Assembly (NCBI GenBank): GCA_019925095.2
Contig: CM034392.1
Coordinates: 7,328,887-7,392,886 of the forward strand
Length of the DNA: 64,000 nt
Source: Dendrolimus kikuchii
Taxonomy: Eukaryota > Arthropoda > Insecta > Lepidoptera > Lasiocampidae
Direction: 5' to 3'
Shown: in pieces, positions 23,259 through 35,079 of the stretch
How the letters are laid out: each line of letters begins with the position of its first letter
Position numbering within the stretch: position 1 is the stretch's first letter
The notes under the pieces: generated by a model
The model's database searches: none
Seen by the model: only the letters and a program-made list of their open reading frames with translations
What the model was told of the DNA's origin: nothing
Program-made: the position numbers and the translations under genes

Positions 23259-24404
23259 GAAGAAATTGTAGAAAGCATTTGACAGGGTTGTTCGGAAGGA
23301 CCTCTGGGACATATTGCCCGGATATGGGATTAATGGCCAATTGATGCGTGCTGTGCAGTCCACTTACGAGGGCTGTATGGCATGCGTGCGAGTGGAAGGC
23401 AGCCTGTCGCCCTGGTTTGACGTCAATATTGGCGTCCGCCAGGGCTGCGTGCTGTCGGCTTTGCTGTTCATCCTATATCTGGACGATTGTCTCCAGAGAA
23501 TAAGATTGATGGATGTTGGGGTGCGGATGAGTGATCTAGTTGTAAGCACCTTGCTTTATGCGGATGATGCCGTGCTTTTAGCCGAATCGCCATCAGAACT
23601 GCAAACACTAGTCACAATGATGAAAGATGACTGTCAGGCGAGAGGCTTACATTTGAATGCGAAGAAAACAAAGGTTATGGTGTTTGAAAGAGAAGAAACC
23701 AGAACGAATGCAAGGATAATGGTCGATGATGTTATGCTGGAGCAAGTGAATGAGTTTGTATATCTTGGATGTGCTTTTAGCAGGGATGGAAGGTACACCG
23801 CTGATATAGAAAGAAGAGTGAATTTGGGGAATAGTTTAAATGGAGCGTTAGGTAAACTTCTAGGCGCTAAGAACCTCAGCCAGAAGGCCCAGCTCGCCGT
23901 ACACAACGTGGTGCTGGTACCTACGCTCACGTATGGAAGCGAGAGTTGGGTATGGAAGAGAGAGCATGAAAGTAGAGTAAACGCGGTCGAGATGCGAGCA
24001 CTGCGCAAAATCTGCGGAGTGACGCTCGCGGACCGCGTTCGTAATACCGAAGTAAGAAAGAGAGTTGGTCTGAAAGAGAGTGTCGGGGTGAAGGTAAGGA
24101 AAGGAATGCTCCGGTGGTTCGGGCATGTGGAAAGAATGCATGATGAAAGAATGACTAAACAGATATACAATGCAAAAGTGGATGGATGCAGAAGTCGTGG
24201 AAGGCCACGACACACCTTCCATGATCAAATTGATCGTTTACTAGCAGAAGGTGATGTCAGGAGCCTTAAGAACAGACGAGCTTGCATGACAAGAGTTATG
24301 AATGTCAAAGAGGCAAGTGAGGTGTGTAAGAATAAGCCTAAATGGCACTCTGTTGTTCGTGCCTACCCCGCGAGGGAACTGGCGTGAAGTTATGTATGTA
24401 TGTG
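23259..24404 (+). mobile_element. 5'-truncated RTE-type LINE with 13-bp target duplication
   Basis: The open frame (about 23272-24387) starts in motif A (KAFDRV) and contains 'GVRQGCVLSALLF' and 'LLYADDAVLL'. It continues to a C-terminal region 'TYGSESWVWKREHESRVNAVEMRALRKICG' split here as TYGSESW, RVNAVEMRALRK and ICGVTLADR. It ends at TGA 24385-24387, followed by a (TATG)n tail. The element is flanked by TATTGTAATTGTA at 23246-23258 and 24405-24417. The endonuclease and N-terminal reverse transcriptase are absent, so it is dead on arrival. The intact remaining frame and clean duplication indicate a recent event. Its 3' end recurs at 5655 and 25691. Confidence 0.88.
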
Positions 24405-24448
24405 TATTGTAATTGTAATAGCATCCAAATCAATATAGTAAAAATAAA

Positions 24449-24629
24449 GTATGTCGCCGTAACAACCTTGAGTTGTGTTCCGGCATTAGTGACCAGGTTC
24501 CAGTGTCCCTTAAGAGAGCAGCAGCGCATTTGTAGCACCTTTGGTGTTGCAAATGTCCATAGGCGATGGTAACCGCTTTCCATCAAGTGGACCGTCTGCC
24601 TGTCTGCTGAACTCCTGCAATAAAAAAAA
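24449..24629 (+). mobile_element. S1 short retroelement, 5'-truncated
   Basis: It starts at the 'gtatgtcgccgtaacaacc' block and ends in eight A residues, 32 bp after the target duplication of the RTE insertion. Confidence 0.75.
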
Positions 24630-25100
24630 TGGCTTGTAACCAAAATTACAAAAAAAAAAAATTGTAAGCCTGTCAAACTCGAAACATGAAACTTTTACCA
24701 CTTAGCATAACATCTGCAATAATATCCATGTTTCAAACAAATAAATAAATTTGTCCTTGACTTTGAAAAAATATTTTTTCAACTTAAATGTGTCATAAAT
24801 GACGGTATGGAATAGTACCATGGAATAAGATGAACGGATAGGGAAGATGGAATATGGGGTACATGAAGTGGGCCATCAAGGTTTAAGGCTAACGTTTCAT
24901 CCCGATATTCTGTGAGATCGACAAAGACGACCCTAAAAGTTATAATCAGGGTAACGATTCCAGCATGCCTTTACCACGACAAAAATAATATTTTTAAAAG
25001 CATGCAGCAGGTCATTTATATTGATTTAACCCCCCCCCCCTCCTTCCTCCACAATTACTGATAAAGAGAGGACACACTTTTAAAAGTTAATCGTCCAAGC

Positions 25101-25110
25101 ATATATATAT
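25101..25110 (+). promoter_or_regulatory. Candidate TATA element of SDR2
   Basis: ATATATATAT lies 66-75 bp upstream of the SDR2 ATG, a plausible TATA position for a short 5' UTR. The alternating sequence could also be simple repeat. Confidence 0.3.
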
Positions 25111-25175
25111 CGCTTACAAAGTATAATTTTATCAAAATTTATATAGTCGTATTGAGAAGCGAACTTGTCAGCAAA

Positions 25176-26871
25176 ATGGTTTACGAGTGGAAAGACAAGG
25201 TTGTTCTCATCACAGGTGCTGCTACCAGTATAGGTGCTGCTGTTGTTAAGATCATTGTTGAGGAAGGAACAAAGGTAGATTTGAATTCAGTCATTACTAT
25301 CATTCTAATAATAAATAAAACTAACATTGTAAGTAAAATCTCTTAATTTAAATTGAACCTAGTAATTTCCAGCGTTTGTTAGCACTAAGGTACGTTCTGC
25401 CAGAGATTTTAAAGTTAAATTAGTAGATTGATCGTTGCGAATTCTGTAAGTCAAAAATTAAACACACGTATTACTAAAATTTAATATAATTATGAAACTG
25501 ATTAAGTTTTGCATCTGATGTCTGTTTAAAAAGATGGGACAGAATTGGAGGAGGATAAGATGGCACGAAGTCGACCGTCTTAAGTATTTATAGTTAAAAA
25601 TAAATAATCATAGCTGATATGTATTAAGTCACATGCTGTAGATAGCCCAGAAACTGCAGCCAAACATATTATATATTCGTGTAAGAAACTGGAAGGCCAC
25701 GACACACCTTCCATGATCAAATTGATCGTGTACTAGCAGAAGGTGATGTCAGGAGCCTTAAGAACAGACGAGCTTGCATGACAAGAGTTATGAATGTCAA
25801 AGAGGCAAGTGAGGTGTGTAAGAATAAGCCTAAATGGCACTCTGTTGTTCGTGCCTACCCCGCAAGGGAACTGGCATGAAGTTATGTATGTATGTATGTA
25901 TGTGTAAGAAACTATGTTAAACAGAAAAACAGGCAACTTGTCAAAAAAGGAATGGCAGGATTATACACCGATAGCTACGTACCACGTGCAAGCTAGCTCA
26001 CGATATTTTTCTTTAATAGAATGTGAACTTTATAATTGCAGAAAGTGTCTAAGTGGGGCATGATCTGTTAAGATTCAAGCTATTAAACTGAGCTATTGTG
26101 ACTATTTAGATACTAAATATTTCAAGGATAAAATTGAAATAATTTATCCAGTTCTATAAATTATTATTCGATACCATACACAAAAAAAAACAATTTGGTA
26201 TTGGACTTATGAAATATCGAACATAGATCCATCTAATATAGGTGACAAGAAGCTTAGCAAGGTTACTTCCTCAGTACCCCGTATCTTTTTATCTCCTAGA
26301 GAGTCGACCCAGTCACTTTGAAATTTCTTCAGGCTTTTATAGTCTTGAGTCCCTACATCTAAGCGTCTGAACAAATAATTGTCACTCCGATTTATATTTT
26401 ATAAACTATTTTTATATTACAGCACGTGGCGATTCTTGACATAGCTGAAGAACCAGGCGTAGCTCTTCAAAATGAATTAAATGCTAAATATGGTAACGAT
26501 AAAGTGAAGTTTTACAAATGTGACGTAACTAATGAAGAACAGTTTCTTGGATACTTCGATGAAATTCATAAGAAATATGGCTTAGATGTGGTCATCAACA
26601 ATGCTGGTATAATGAATGATAGTTACAGAACCTATAAGAAACAAATCGACGTCAATGTGGTAAGATTTCTTACTATAAAACTCGTACATAAAGTTTCTTT
26701 GAGGCCGGCAGCGCGTTGGTGTCATATCTGGTGTTGTAAACGTCCATAGGCGACGGTATCCGCTTTCCATCAGGTGAGCCATGCCTGCCTGCTGTACTCC
26801 AGCTGTAAAAAAACATATATTGTAGAGTTTTTATTTATTTATGAGAATATCATCATATATCTAATTATGTG

Positions 26872-26907
<36 letters not shown>

Positions 26908-27085
26908 TGTGTTTTGAAATAAACTTTCTCTCGACTTTTGTCGGCTTTTATAAATATCCCGTCCCGTTGCCCACGGGAAAAAAGATATTTATGTCCCCAC
27001 TATTGATTTTGAATGGTGTCCGTGTGTGTATCTCTTCTTCGCCTTCCTCTTGTAATCTATATATATATCTAATTATATCTATATC

Positions 27086-27163
<78 letters not shown>

Positions 27164-30100
27164 AACTACAATATATGTTTTTTTACAGCGTATATATATA
27201 TATATATATACACGTACATACATAAGTATATAATAGTTTAATTATATTTTATTTTTAATTATAGTTGATGATTGTGAATATATTAATTTTATTTTAGTTT
27301 AGTACACAATCAAAAATAGTGTATCTAATTTTTCTTTAAAATCTCCTTAGAAACTGAGTTAAGTGGAAGAGATCGCTAAAAGCGATAAGGCCGCTTGTTG
27401 TTCTAATGCAAATGTATCCATATCAATTATCTAGATTTAAGTTTATGGTAAACAATAAAGTGTTTACATTCATTCATTAATATCTTCTTTACATAGTATA
27501 AAACAGTCGTTTTTCGCGTCTGTCTGTATATTCGCTATCCTAAATTACACAACGGATTTTTAAGTTGTTTTCACCATCGTATAAAAACTTAATTAAGTTT
27601 TTATGTAAATAAAGTAGACCTAATTCTCAGGGCTTGACCCCATAAAACTCTAGTATTAAAAACTCTAGTATCAAATGTACCAAAACTATCGTATTCTACA
27701 AAGCTCATAACAGGCCACAAATGTCTTACCATGTCCTACGACTGTAAGTCTTGGAGTGAGTTTATCTCCACGCTTTTCCCAGAGCACTATAGTTATTATG
27801 AGGTTATTATAAAATTTTAAAATATATTCTCTCGCAAAGCCTCCCTACCCTCCTGGTATTAGATCTTCTGACGGCTGCTTAGCCGCACACATACCTAAGT
27901 AAATATTTTCTAACGCTCTTATTTATAGAAAGTTAGAGTAAGTTTGAACGCTTCTTTATGGTTCTTAAAGAAACATTCAAACTTATTCTAATTCTACGTA
28001 TAAAACCGTAAATCTATAATATTATAAAATTGTAAATGTCGTGTCTTTTGTTTTTTAATTTTTGTGTATATCTTTTTGCTCGGGATTCACGTAAAAACGA
28101 CTGGGCCGATTTCGATGCGGTTTTCGTTGATCAATAGTAAATTCGTGGACTTAAATTTGCGGTACTTTATTTTCTGAAAAACCTATGGATATTTTCTTGG
28201 GAAAGGTTTAAAGTGGCCGAGTCGAAAAAAAAAAGATCCAGATGCGAAATTTTCACCAATGGATAAAATCTTTAGTAAAACAATTGTATTTGTGCATGCC
28301 TTTAGTAACATTACTTAGCTTGAAATTTTACGGGAATTTACGGGATTCATGTATTTTCTTTCATACTAAAAAATCCATTAGCCTGCTGAAAATAACCTTT
28401 GTTTTTATATTAAGCGAAATAACTGTAATCTTTGTTAACTATCTAACGTGGACAAAGTCGACAAATGCTAGTTAATTAGTATTTTTCTTATTATCTTTGT
28501 AATATTCTATATTAAGTGAATGCTGGCTTATAGGATTTATATCAGCACGTAAATTATTATAATAGCGCGATAACTTAAGCGCTGGTGGTAACATATTGAT
28601 AAATATTTGTGGAAATTTGACAATAATTTTATTGCAAGTTCATTGTTTTTGTGTTTCTTATCGAGATATAATTGTACATCACAGGTCCATAACGTGAAGC
28701 TAATTACCGATTTAAGCCGATATTAAATGCGATACAGGGAGTGCGAATATTTTAATATGGAGCCTAGCCTAATACGTTTTACGTTGGTACTTAAATTACA
28801 AACTATTTATCAAAATTGTATAACAGATAGTCAATAAAGTATTGATTACCTACCTGTAATAGCTAATGATTTAATTCGTAGACGACATGAAAAATAATCA
28901 GTGCTGGATTGGCATGCCGAGGCCCATGCCCCGGGCGGTCAATTCAGACGGGGGCAAATTTAAACTACGCAGACAAATACGTAACTCATCATTAAAGCAA
29001 CTTTGACCACTGAGATGTCCAGTACTTTAAGCACATAAATTACTTTTCGCGGGGCACGTAGGCGGTTGATGGCCTCTGTGGTTGAACGGGCGAAGCCTTT
29101 GCCGGCGTACCTCACTGCAACGCAGAGGTTCCGGGTTCGATTCCTGGTATAGTAAATTTCGGAAACGTATTTTCTCCGTTATTTACTATGGTCTGGGTGT
29201 CTGGGATCGGCCCTAGAGTAGTCCGTTGTATATGACCCATAACACAAGCGTAATTTGCTTAATTTGGGGATATACAATGTGTGTGTTTGTCTGCAAAAAA
29301 AAAAAATGTTACAAACCACATTCGCACGTGTGTCCATCAGTGGGCGTTTGATGGCTGAAATGATGATGATGATGATTAAGGTCAAAATATAAGCGAGCGG
29401 GGGCAGCATTTTCAGTTTTGCCTCCTTCGAAAAAAATCAAAATCCGGGACTGAAAATAATATACGGCGAAATTATGTATACGATAACATTCAGATACTTT
29501 CTCCATGAAGTTCTGTTATTTAGTTCAAGGTTTCTTTTGAATGAGATCCGTCTACCGCTTTAAGGTACGGGAATAGAAGGTAAACAATATTACGTAACGT
29601 CGATCCCTTAGCTAAATTATCCGTACACTCGTCAATCAAAAGAGCCAAATAAAAACAATACAACTGAAGTTTATTCAAAGAGGCATTTGTTAAACTTAAG
29701 CTTTGCAATATATTTCGGCGGGCACAACTTCGACGAAGATAATGATTAGAAGATAGGTTTGCGAGCAAATATTTGTGCCATTGTTGCTTTTTACAAATAT
29801 TCCTCTTTTCTGAAGGCTTGCGTCTACAATATTATAAAATTTTAAACATGCTGTGTTTGAACAGTGTCTGAACATTAAAGCTATTTAAAAAAAAACAACT
29901 GGAATGTACTATGTAAAGAATGGAGAACACGATGCATTTTTCTTCGATAACTTGTCTGTTTGTTTGAGATTCAAGTAAAAACTAATGGGCCGATTTCTAT
30001 GCGGTTTTCGCTGATCGACAGCAAATTCCTAGACTTGAAATCTGCGCTACTTTCTATTCTGGGAATCCCGCGGGAATTTTTCTAGGAATGGTTTAAAATG

Positions 30101-33100
30101 ACCAGATAAAAATCCGGGAATCCCGCGGGAATTTCAAGTCAAGCATGGACGAAGCCGCGGGCATATCCTAGTTAATAAATAATATTCTGTGACTATACTT
30201 AAATTTTCGTGAAAGAACTACAATACTAAGAGGGTCATCGTCTCTGCTTGTTTGGTGGCAGACCCGGTATAGGGCCTCAAGCTTACCTCGATATAATTCG
30301 CAGTGGGCAATTACTTGCCGGTGACGAGGTGCGGGAGTCGCCTGACAAGGAAATGTCGGTCGCTATCGTCAGCCATATTGCAGCTATCGATGGCCATCGC
30401 GGACTTCCCGTTGGCTCCGTCTGCGCATGGTTGGCCATTCTGCGGCATTAGATGACCATCTCGGACTTTAGGTGGCTATCTGTGAAAGCCACAGCCAAGG
30501 AGTCAAGGAGCGGCCTGTGGCTCGCGAGCCGCAGTTTGCTAATCACTAGCTTAGCTGATTAGCGCGTGCAACAGGCATGATCACTGCAACACATAAAACT
30601 ACTCCTAGACTCCTAGTTGATTTTTGAAGTGAAACCTCTTTAGAATCGTTGTGATTTGAAACTCGATGAAATGAAAAACCAACACTAAAAAGAGATAGAC
30701 TCATAAATCTATATGGCTAAGCCTGCGAGAGGATGAGATACGAGTTTTACATTTTGCGGCACAGATTAGAAAGTCGATAAGACCTATGATTAAACATAGG
30801 TCTAATTTTGACCGAAATAACACTGATATACTGAATATTTCTCAGACTAAAACAGTGAAAAATTGAAAGTGATGCTTAAGAAGTTTATTTTGAATTATAA
30901 TATGTTGACGGATATATACTAAATATAATTCATATTTATATTAATAATTTTGAGAAGAATTATCTGTTAATATATTCTCTGAAGCTTCACTTCTACTGCG
31001 TGTGAATGGCACTTAATTTTTTTTCTGAAATTCACTATTTTATTTTATCTGTAACTGTTTTTTTTTTTAATTATTCGTCTTTGTATTGAAAATGTAGTAT
31101 ATTAGGGGCATGTAGAGATAAGGTTAAGAAACCCTACTTTAGTTGATAAATAGTCTATTTCAAAAACCTCATGCAACTAAATGCATTTAGAAAGGGACCT
31201 TAAAACGATATATATTATATACCTTTTATATTGGAGTTATCCGTGCAGGAACGGAGAAAGAATATAATTTCCTGCGGTCGGGCGGCCTGTCGTAACGATA
31301 TACTTAGTTGTATAGAGTGTAGAGGCGTAAAGATTAAATCTTGTATCATTATTTCACAGACTGCTCTAGTAAACGGCACCCTTAAGGGCATGGAGTTGAT
31401 GCGTAAAGACAAGGGAGGCAATGGCGGCACTATCATCAATATACCATCGATAGCTGCTTTGCACCAGTCACCATTATTCCCTATTTATATGGCCACGAAA
31501 AGCGCTGTCTTGCAATTTAGCAACTGTCTTGGGGTAAAATATTCTATTATTATATTGTTGTATGGTTTAAGCTATAGCAATGATGCTGTGTGTGCTTACG
31601 TCGCAACTTAACTAAGTTATTTTCAGACTAATACATAATCCGTGCATTCCACTTGCAGCTCACAACGCTCCATGTGCTGATTCAGCCGTACCACATAGCG
31701 ACCACGGTGGTTATGGTCACCGTGACCCATGTCAAGAGATGGGTCGTAGTGGACGTTTACCACAGAACATAGATTATCTTCATCGAGATGTTTAATCTAT
31801 TCCATTTGAGTTTGATTGTAATGCCCGGAAGCAAGTGGATTGGAAAAAATCGCGATTGTGACCATGCGTTTTGGACTTAAAGTGGAATGGGTTTTTGGCT
31901 ACGTTCCACTCACAAGGACCACGTTGACGACCGCGATTTTTCCCGTTCCACTTGCATGCGGGCGTTACAATCATAAACGCTAGTGGAACGGATTATTCGA
32001 TCCACCTCTTGACATGGGTCGTTGTGAGCGCTGCGTGAACGAAAGTTATGACGTCATTAGTCGCCACGACAGTAAAGACCGCGGTCGCTATGTGGAACAT
32101 ATGAAGAAGCATTTTGGGCATTGTGAGTCAAGTGGAACGCAGCCTTTGTGGATCAAACGTTGATAATGCCAAAAGCTGTCAACGTTTTACAAAGTTGTCA
32201 TCCGGCAACTTCAGCGAACAGCATACACTTTAGGGATCAAGAAGATTAAAACTATAAAACTGCAAAATGTATTTCGTCAACATTCTACTTCAAGAAACTT
32301 AATTATATTATATATTATAATATCTAGCTATTATGTATTTATCAATACTGCAGAAAATAGATGTATATGTGTATTATGAATAAAATATATGTGTATATTT
32401 ATTTTACTAAACAAATAATGTTGCTGTCTCTGTATTCGTTACATGTACTGTCTAATTGGTAATGTACGAACTCATTTTTTGTGTGCTGACAAATTATTTC
32501 AAAGGTAGTTTGAAACAAATATCTTTTTAACTTACGGGACGTGAACTTACTCTGCCGTAACACAGTTTAAAACTAGTACGGGGAGTAATGATTGTCGCAT
32601 AATGTTAAATTAAGCACTATTGTATATTGTACTTGTTTAGCCTATAACTAAAAGCAATAAATTATTTCTTATTTCTTAAAAAAAAAAAAAACTATTTCAA
32701 ACAACTACTGGCAATACTACAACCACTTCTACTATAATTGTAGAAACTACACAATTGTAGTGAGGATGACTGGTTTCTTTTAGGCAGAAATTAATATTAA
32801 CACATGAAAACAATATTTTTTTATTTCCTTGTATTATAACCTTCTACAATTTTTTCTCGTGTAAACCTTTGGAGCATTCTTCTAAATAAACAATCCCATT
32901 TTCGAAATAAATTAAAAATAAAATTATTATTTAAAGTCCATGTTGTTGATAGCACATAAAATATATACATAGAGCAATATTATATTTATAATATTTCATG
33001 ATAATCAGTTTATATCCAGGCCATTAAGAATATCTTTTCTCGTACATATTGTCCATTTTTCCTCTGGTTATCTGGTTAGTCTTTTCCTTTAAATTATTCT

Positions 33101-34526
33101 GGTTCATCGTTTTCATTTTATATATTTCTTTTAGTTAGACGGCTACTACTCCAGAACTGGCGTCAGGATTTTAGCAATGTGTTTCGGAGCAACTGATACA
33201 GCGTTATTATATCTCAGTAACTTGGGGTGTTTTGACGAAACTATCGAGGCTTCTTTACCTAAAGAAATGGAGGTCTTTCCTTTTCAGACGTAAGTACTGA
33301 ATATATACATATCTCTAACTTTGACTGTTAGAGAACGATAGTTCGTAATAGTAGAGATGCTGAAGACCGACTTTCACCCATCTGATAACCAGATGAGACA
33401 TGTTTTTTATCAAATTATATTGATTTATAAACATGCCTATGGTAGCTTGCCAATCGAAAAGTGTTCATGGCTATTTTAAACTAAATTAATTTTAATAAAA
33501 AATGTCAAAAAATTTCATAACCATTGTCGCCGCACGATTTACCCAATGAAGGTACACACCGATTCCAGCCGGGCATAAATCAATACGCTCGCGCCGGTGT
33601 GTACACGCAATATCAAAATTGCCTATGACAAACGCTCATCAATATTCAAAAATTCACTACGGAACAAAAACTACCGATTGTACGCGCAACAACTGTTTAT
33701 TCAATTATTGTAAAACATCAAAATATACAAATATTTCAAGCAAAAGGTGCTTCATTGAAGAGTTCCTACGCTTCAACCATCAACTCTTTTAATAACTGAA
33801 CAAACTTAGTTCAACTAATAGTTTTTAACATGGCGAGTATGCCTTGATAGGCTTGCCTATTTATTTCTGTTCGTGGCTACCTGGCAAGCAGGTTTGAACA
33901 GGTAAGTCAATATAGGTAAGTACACCGTTCTGTAAAACGATAAAAATAGGTAACATAAGATAAACAAACAATTTAATTACAAAAATAACCGTATAAGCTT
34001 GCTTGCAAAAACCCGTTCATGGAATTGTATTGCCATGGTTTGAAAAATTTCAAAAATAGCCATGAACACTTTGCGATTGGCAAGCTATCATAGGCGTGTT
34101 CACAAATCAATATGATTTGATAAAAAAATGTCCCATCTGGTTATCAGATGCCTAAAGGTCGATGTTCAACGTCTCTTCAACTATAAATGTTTTAATATTA
34201 GACTAATCTCGTATATGAAGTTAAGGACATTTTATTAGTCACTCTGTTCTTATTTTTATCCGTGCAGGAACCGAGAAAGAATACAATTTCCTGCGGCCGG
34301 TCGGCCTGTCGTAAGAGGCGACAAAACAATCCCCATTGGTATAATAAATGTTCATGTTCTATTTTTTTTTTACAGAAGAGAAAATGCTGCTAAAGGTGTA
34401 GTGGATGCATACAAAATTGGCAAAAGTGGCAGTACTTGGCTATCTACCACTAACAGGCCAGTCAAGGAAATTACCGAAAATGTCCAAAAAGCTTACGACA
34501 TCCTAGGCATCGGTGTATTTGACTAA
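25176..34526 (+). CDS. SDR2: short-chain dehydrogenase (15-PGDH/Fbp2-like), five exons
   Basis: Coding exons are 25176-25274, 26423-26659, 31360-31533, 33135-33289 and 34376-34526 (TAA). Exon lengths and phases match SDR1 exactly, giving 271 residues. It keeps Asp39, NNAG (92-95), Asn111, Ser142, Tyr155 and Lys159. Two changes stand out. The coenzyme motif reads TGAATSIG, with Ser18 where the other three genes have Gly. Pro141 replaces the Ser that precedes the catalytic Ser142. The frame is otherwise clean and all splice sites are canonical, so the gene is probably expressed, with possibly altered coenzyme binding. Its introns hold an RTE fragment, Helitrons, a SINE, foldback elements and two S1 5' fragments. 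Confidence 0.92.
25691..25901 (+). mobile_element. RTE-type LINE 3' fragment with 12-bp target duplication
   Basis: Nearly identical to 24198-24404 including the (TATG)n tail. Flanked by GTGTAAGAAACT at 25679-25690 and 25902-25913. It lies in SDR2 intron 1. Confidence 0.85.
26700..26813 (+). mobile_element. Jockey-like LINE 3' tail fragment (S2)
   Basis: Contains 'gaggccggcagcgcgtt', 'ggtgttgtaaacgtccatag' and 'ctttccatcaggtgagcc', ending in an A run. The same tail, preceded by ORF2 remnants, is at 40866-41205 on the minus strand. Related to S1 in its last 100 bp. It begins about 40 bp after the SDR2 exon 2 donor. Confidence 0.6.
26872..27215. repeat. Cluster of (AT)n microsatellites
   Basis: AT runs at about 26872-26906, 27056-27156 and 27190-27212 flank non-repetitive stretches within SDR2 intron 2. 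Confidence 0.9.
27357..27475 (+). mobile_element. LINE 3'-tail fragment
   Basis: Carries 'ggaagagatcgct', 'aagcgataaggccgc', 'aataaagtgt' and a (CATT)n end. Same family as 48050-48178. Confidence 0.65.
27476..28012. repeat. Intron 2 segment with a 38-bp hairpin
   Basis: Arms at about 27918-27957 and 27966-28005 are near reverse complements ('gttagagtaagtttgaacg' against its complement). Nothing else recognised. Confidence 0.5.
28013..28471 (+). mobile_element. Helitron, longer subfamily
   Basis: Begins TCTATAATATTATAAA, carries 'gggccgatttcgatgcgg' and ends 'gtggacaaagtcgac' then CTAG at 28468-28471, followed by T. Non-autonomous. The open frame at 28242-28475 lies inside it and is spurious. 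Confidence 0.75.
28902..29770 (-). mobile_element. Possible decayed hAT-like transposon, split by a SINE
   Basis: A minus-strand frame (29520-29768) reads 'YLALLIDECTD', resembling the conserved acidic block of hAT transposases. The blocks 'gccccgggcggtcaattcag' near 28931 and 'gagcgggggcagcatttt' near 29395 look like its terminal region. Only about 80 residues remain and the ends are not defined, so this is tentative. Confidence 0.35.
29067..29377 (+). mobile_element. tRNA-derived SINE
   Basis: A pol III A-box-like segment (about 29077-29088, 'tgtggttgaacgg') is followed 46 bp later by a B box GGTTCGATTCC (29134-29144). A unique body and a (GAT)n tail at 29361-29377 follow. The tRNA-like head, body and simple-repeat tail are the standard layout of lepidopteran SINEs. 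It lies in SDR2 intron 2. Confidence 0.8.
29823..30171 (+). mobile_element. Helitron, longer subfamily, intact ends
   Basis: Starts TCTACAATATTATAAA and ends 'gaagccgcgggcatatc' CTAG, followed by T. Related to 28013-28471 and to the minus-strand copy at 11527-12088. Confidence 0.8.
30240..30550. mobile_element. GC-rich segment with hAT-like end
   Basis: The minus-strand sequence 'ctgcggctcgcgagccaca' near 30515-30533 resembles terminal sequences common in animal hAT transposons. The rest is GC-richer than its surroundings and has one short frame (30248-30451) with no known motif. From 30551 to 31236 nothing is recognised. Confidence 0.3.
31237..31296 (+). mobile_element. S1 5'-end fragment near SDR2 exon 3
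   Basis: Only the first 60 bp of S1 are present ('ttatccgtgcaggaacgg' to 'cggcctgtcgtaa'). It stops 63 bp before the exon 3 acceptor. Confidence 0.75.
31643..32142. mobile_element. MITE-like element with 'ccacttg/caagtgg' ends
   Basis: The left end ('ccacttgcagctcacaacg', 'ccacatagcgaccacgg') is matched by the inverted right end ('ccgcggtcgctatgtgg', 'cattgtgagtcaagtggaacg'). The interior shares 'acgttacaatcataaac' and 'cctcttgacatgggt' with 48866-49233. No transposase. In SDR2 intron 3. Confidence 0.7.
32143..33134. other. SDR2 intron 3 remainder
   Basis: AT-rich with an A run at 32679-32691. No further repeat or gene was recognised before the exon 4 acceptor. Confidence 0.4.
33351..34178. 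mobile_element. Foldback element, arms about 130 bp, in SDR2 intron 4
   Basis: The left arm (33351-33475) includes 'ggtagcttgccaatcg' and 'gtgttcatggctatttt'. The right arm (about 34045-34178) contains their complements in inverse order. The interior of about 570 bp has no transposase. It fills most of the 1.1-kb intron. Confidence 0.75.
34257..34335 (+). mobile_element. S1 5'-end fragment near SDR2 exon 5
   Basis: The first 79 bp or so of S1, from 'tatccgtgca' to 'gtaagaggcgac'. It stops 40 bp before the exon 5 acceptor, where 'tttttttttacag' follows. Confidence 0.75.
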
Positions 34527-34570
34527 AGTTATAATTTACACTAAATCATTTTTGTTCTTGTTATCATTAT

Positions 34571-34862
34571 TTTTTTATTGCACGAGTTAAGCAGAGAGGC
34601 ATAAAGCCCACCTGATGGAAAGCGGTCACCTTCGCCTATGGCCATTTGTAACACCAACTGGAACCGACTTGGAACCTGGTCACTAATGCCAGAACACAAC
34701 TCTAGTTTGTTATGGCGGTATACTCTAGACCAGGAGTAGTAACCATCCAGTCAGGCAAATACCCTACCACCTGGCTGTGGGTTGATTTGTCGCCTCTTAC
34801 GATAGCCCGCCCGGTCTCAGGATTTTGTATTCTTTCACCGTACCTTCCTGTACGGATAAAAT
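34571..34862 (-). mobile_element. S1 short retroelement, full-length, after SDR2
   Basis: Minus-strand copy from the A-rich 3' end (34571-34577) to 'gtacggataaa'. It begins 45 bp after the SDR2 stop codon and could therefore lie in the 3' UTR in antisense. Confidence 0.75.
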
Positions 34863-35079
34863 AATAGAAAAAATAAAAACAACAAAACACAGAGTTATGT
34901 AACAATTTTATTCTAAATCCTAATCCTAAATTAAATATACGTAGAATAACAATTTTAATACTATATAATTATTACCTTATCTATATCACCACGCATTGAC
35001 TAGATATAAAAATAAATTGTTTTGTAATAACATAAAATCGGCTAGGTGCGTGTGTCTATCTTTTTATTACTTTCTACGA

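Noticed and set aside
23634..24228. Long minus-strand frames
   Set aside because: Shadows of the RTE reverse transcriptase frame on the plus strand.
29067..29150. tRNA gene
   Set aside because: A and B boxes are present but acceptor and anticodon stems do not pair; it is the head of a SINE.
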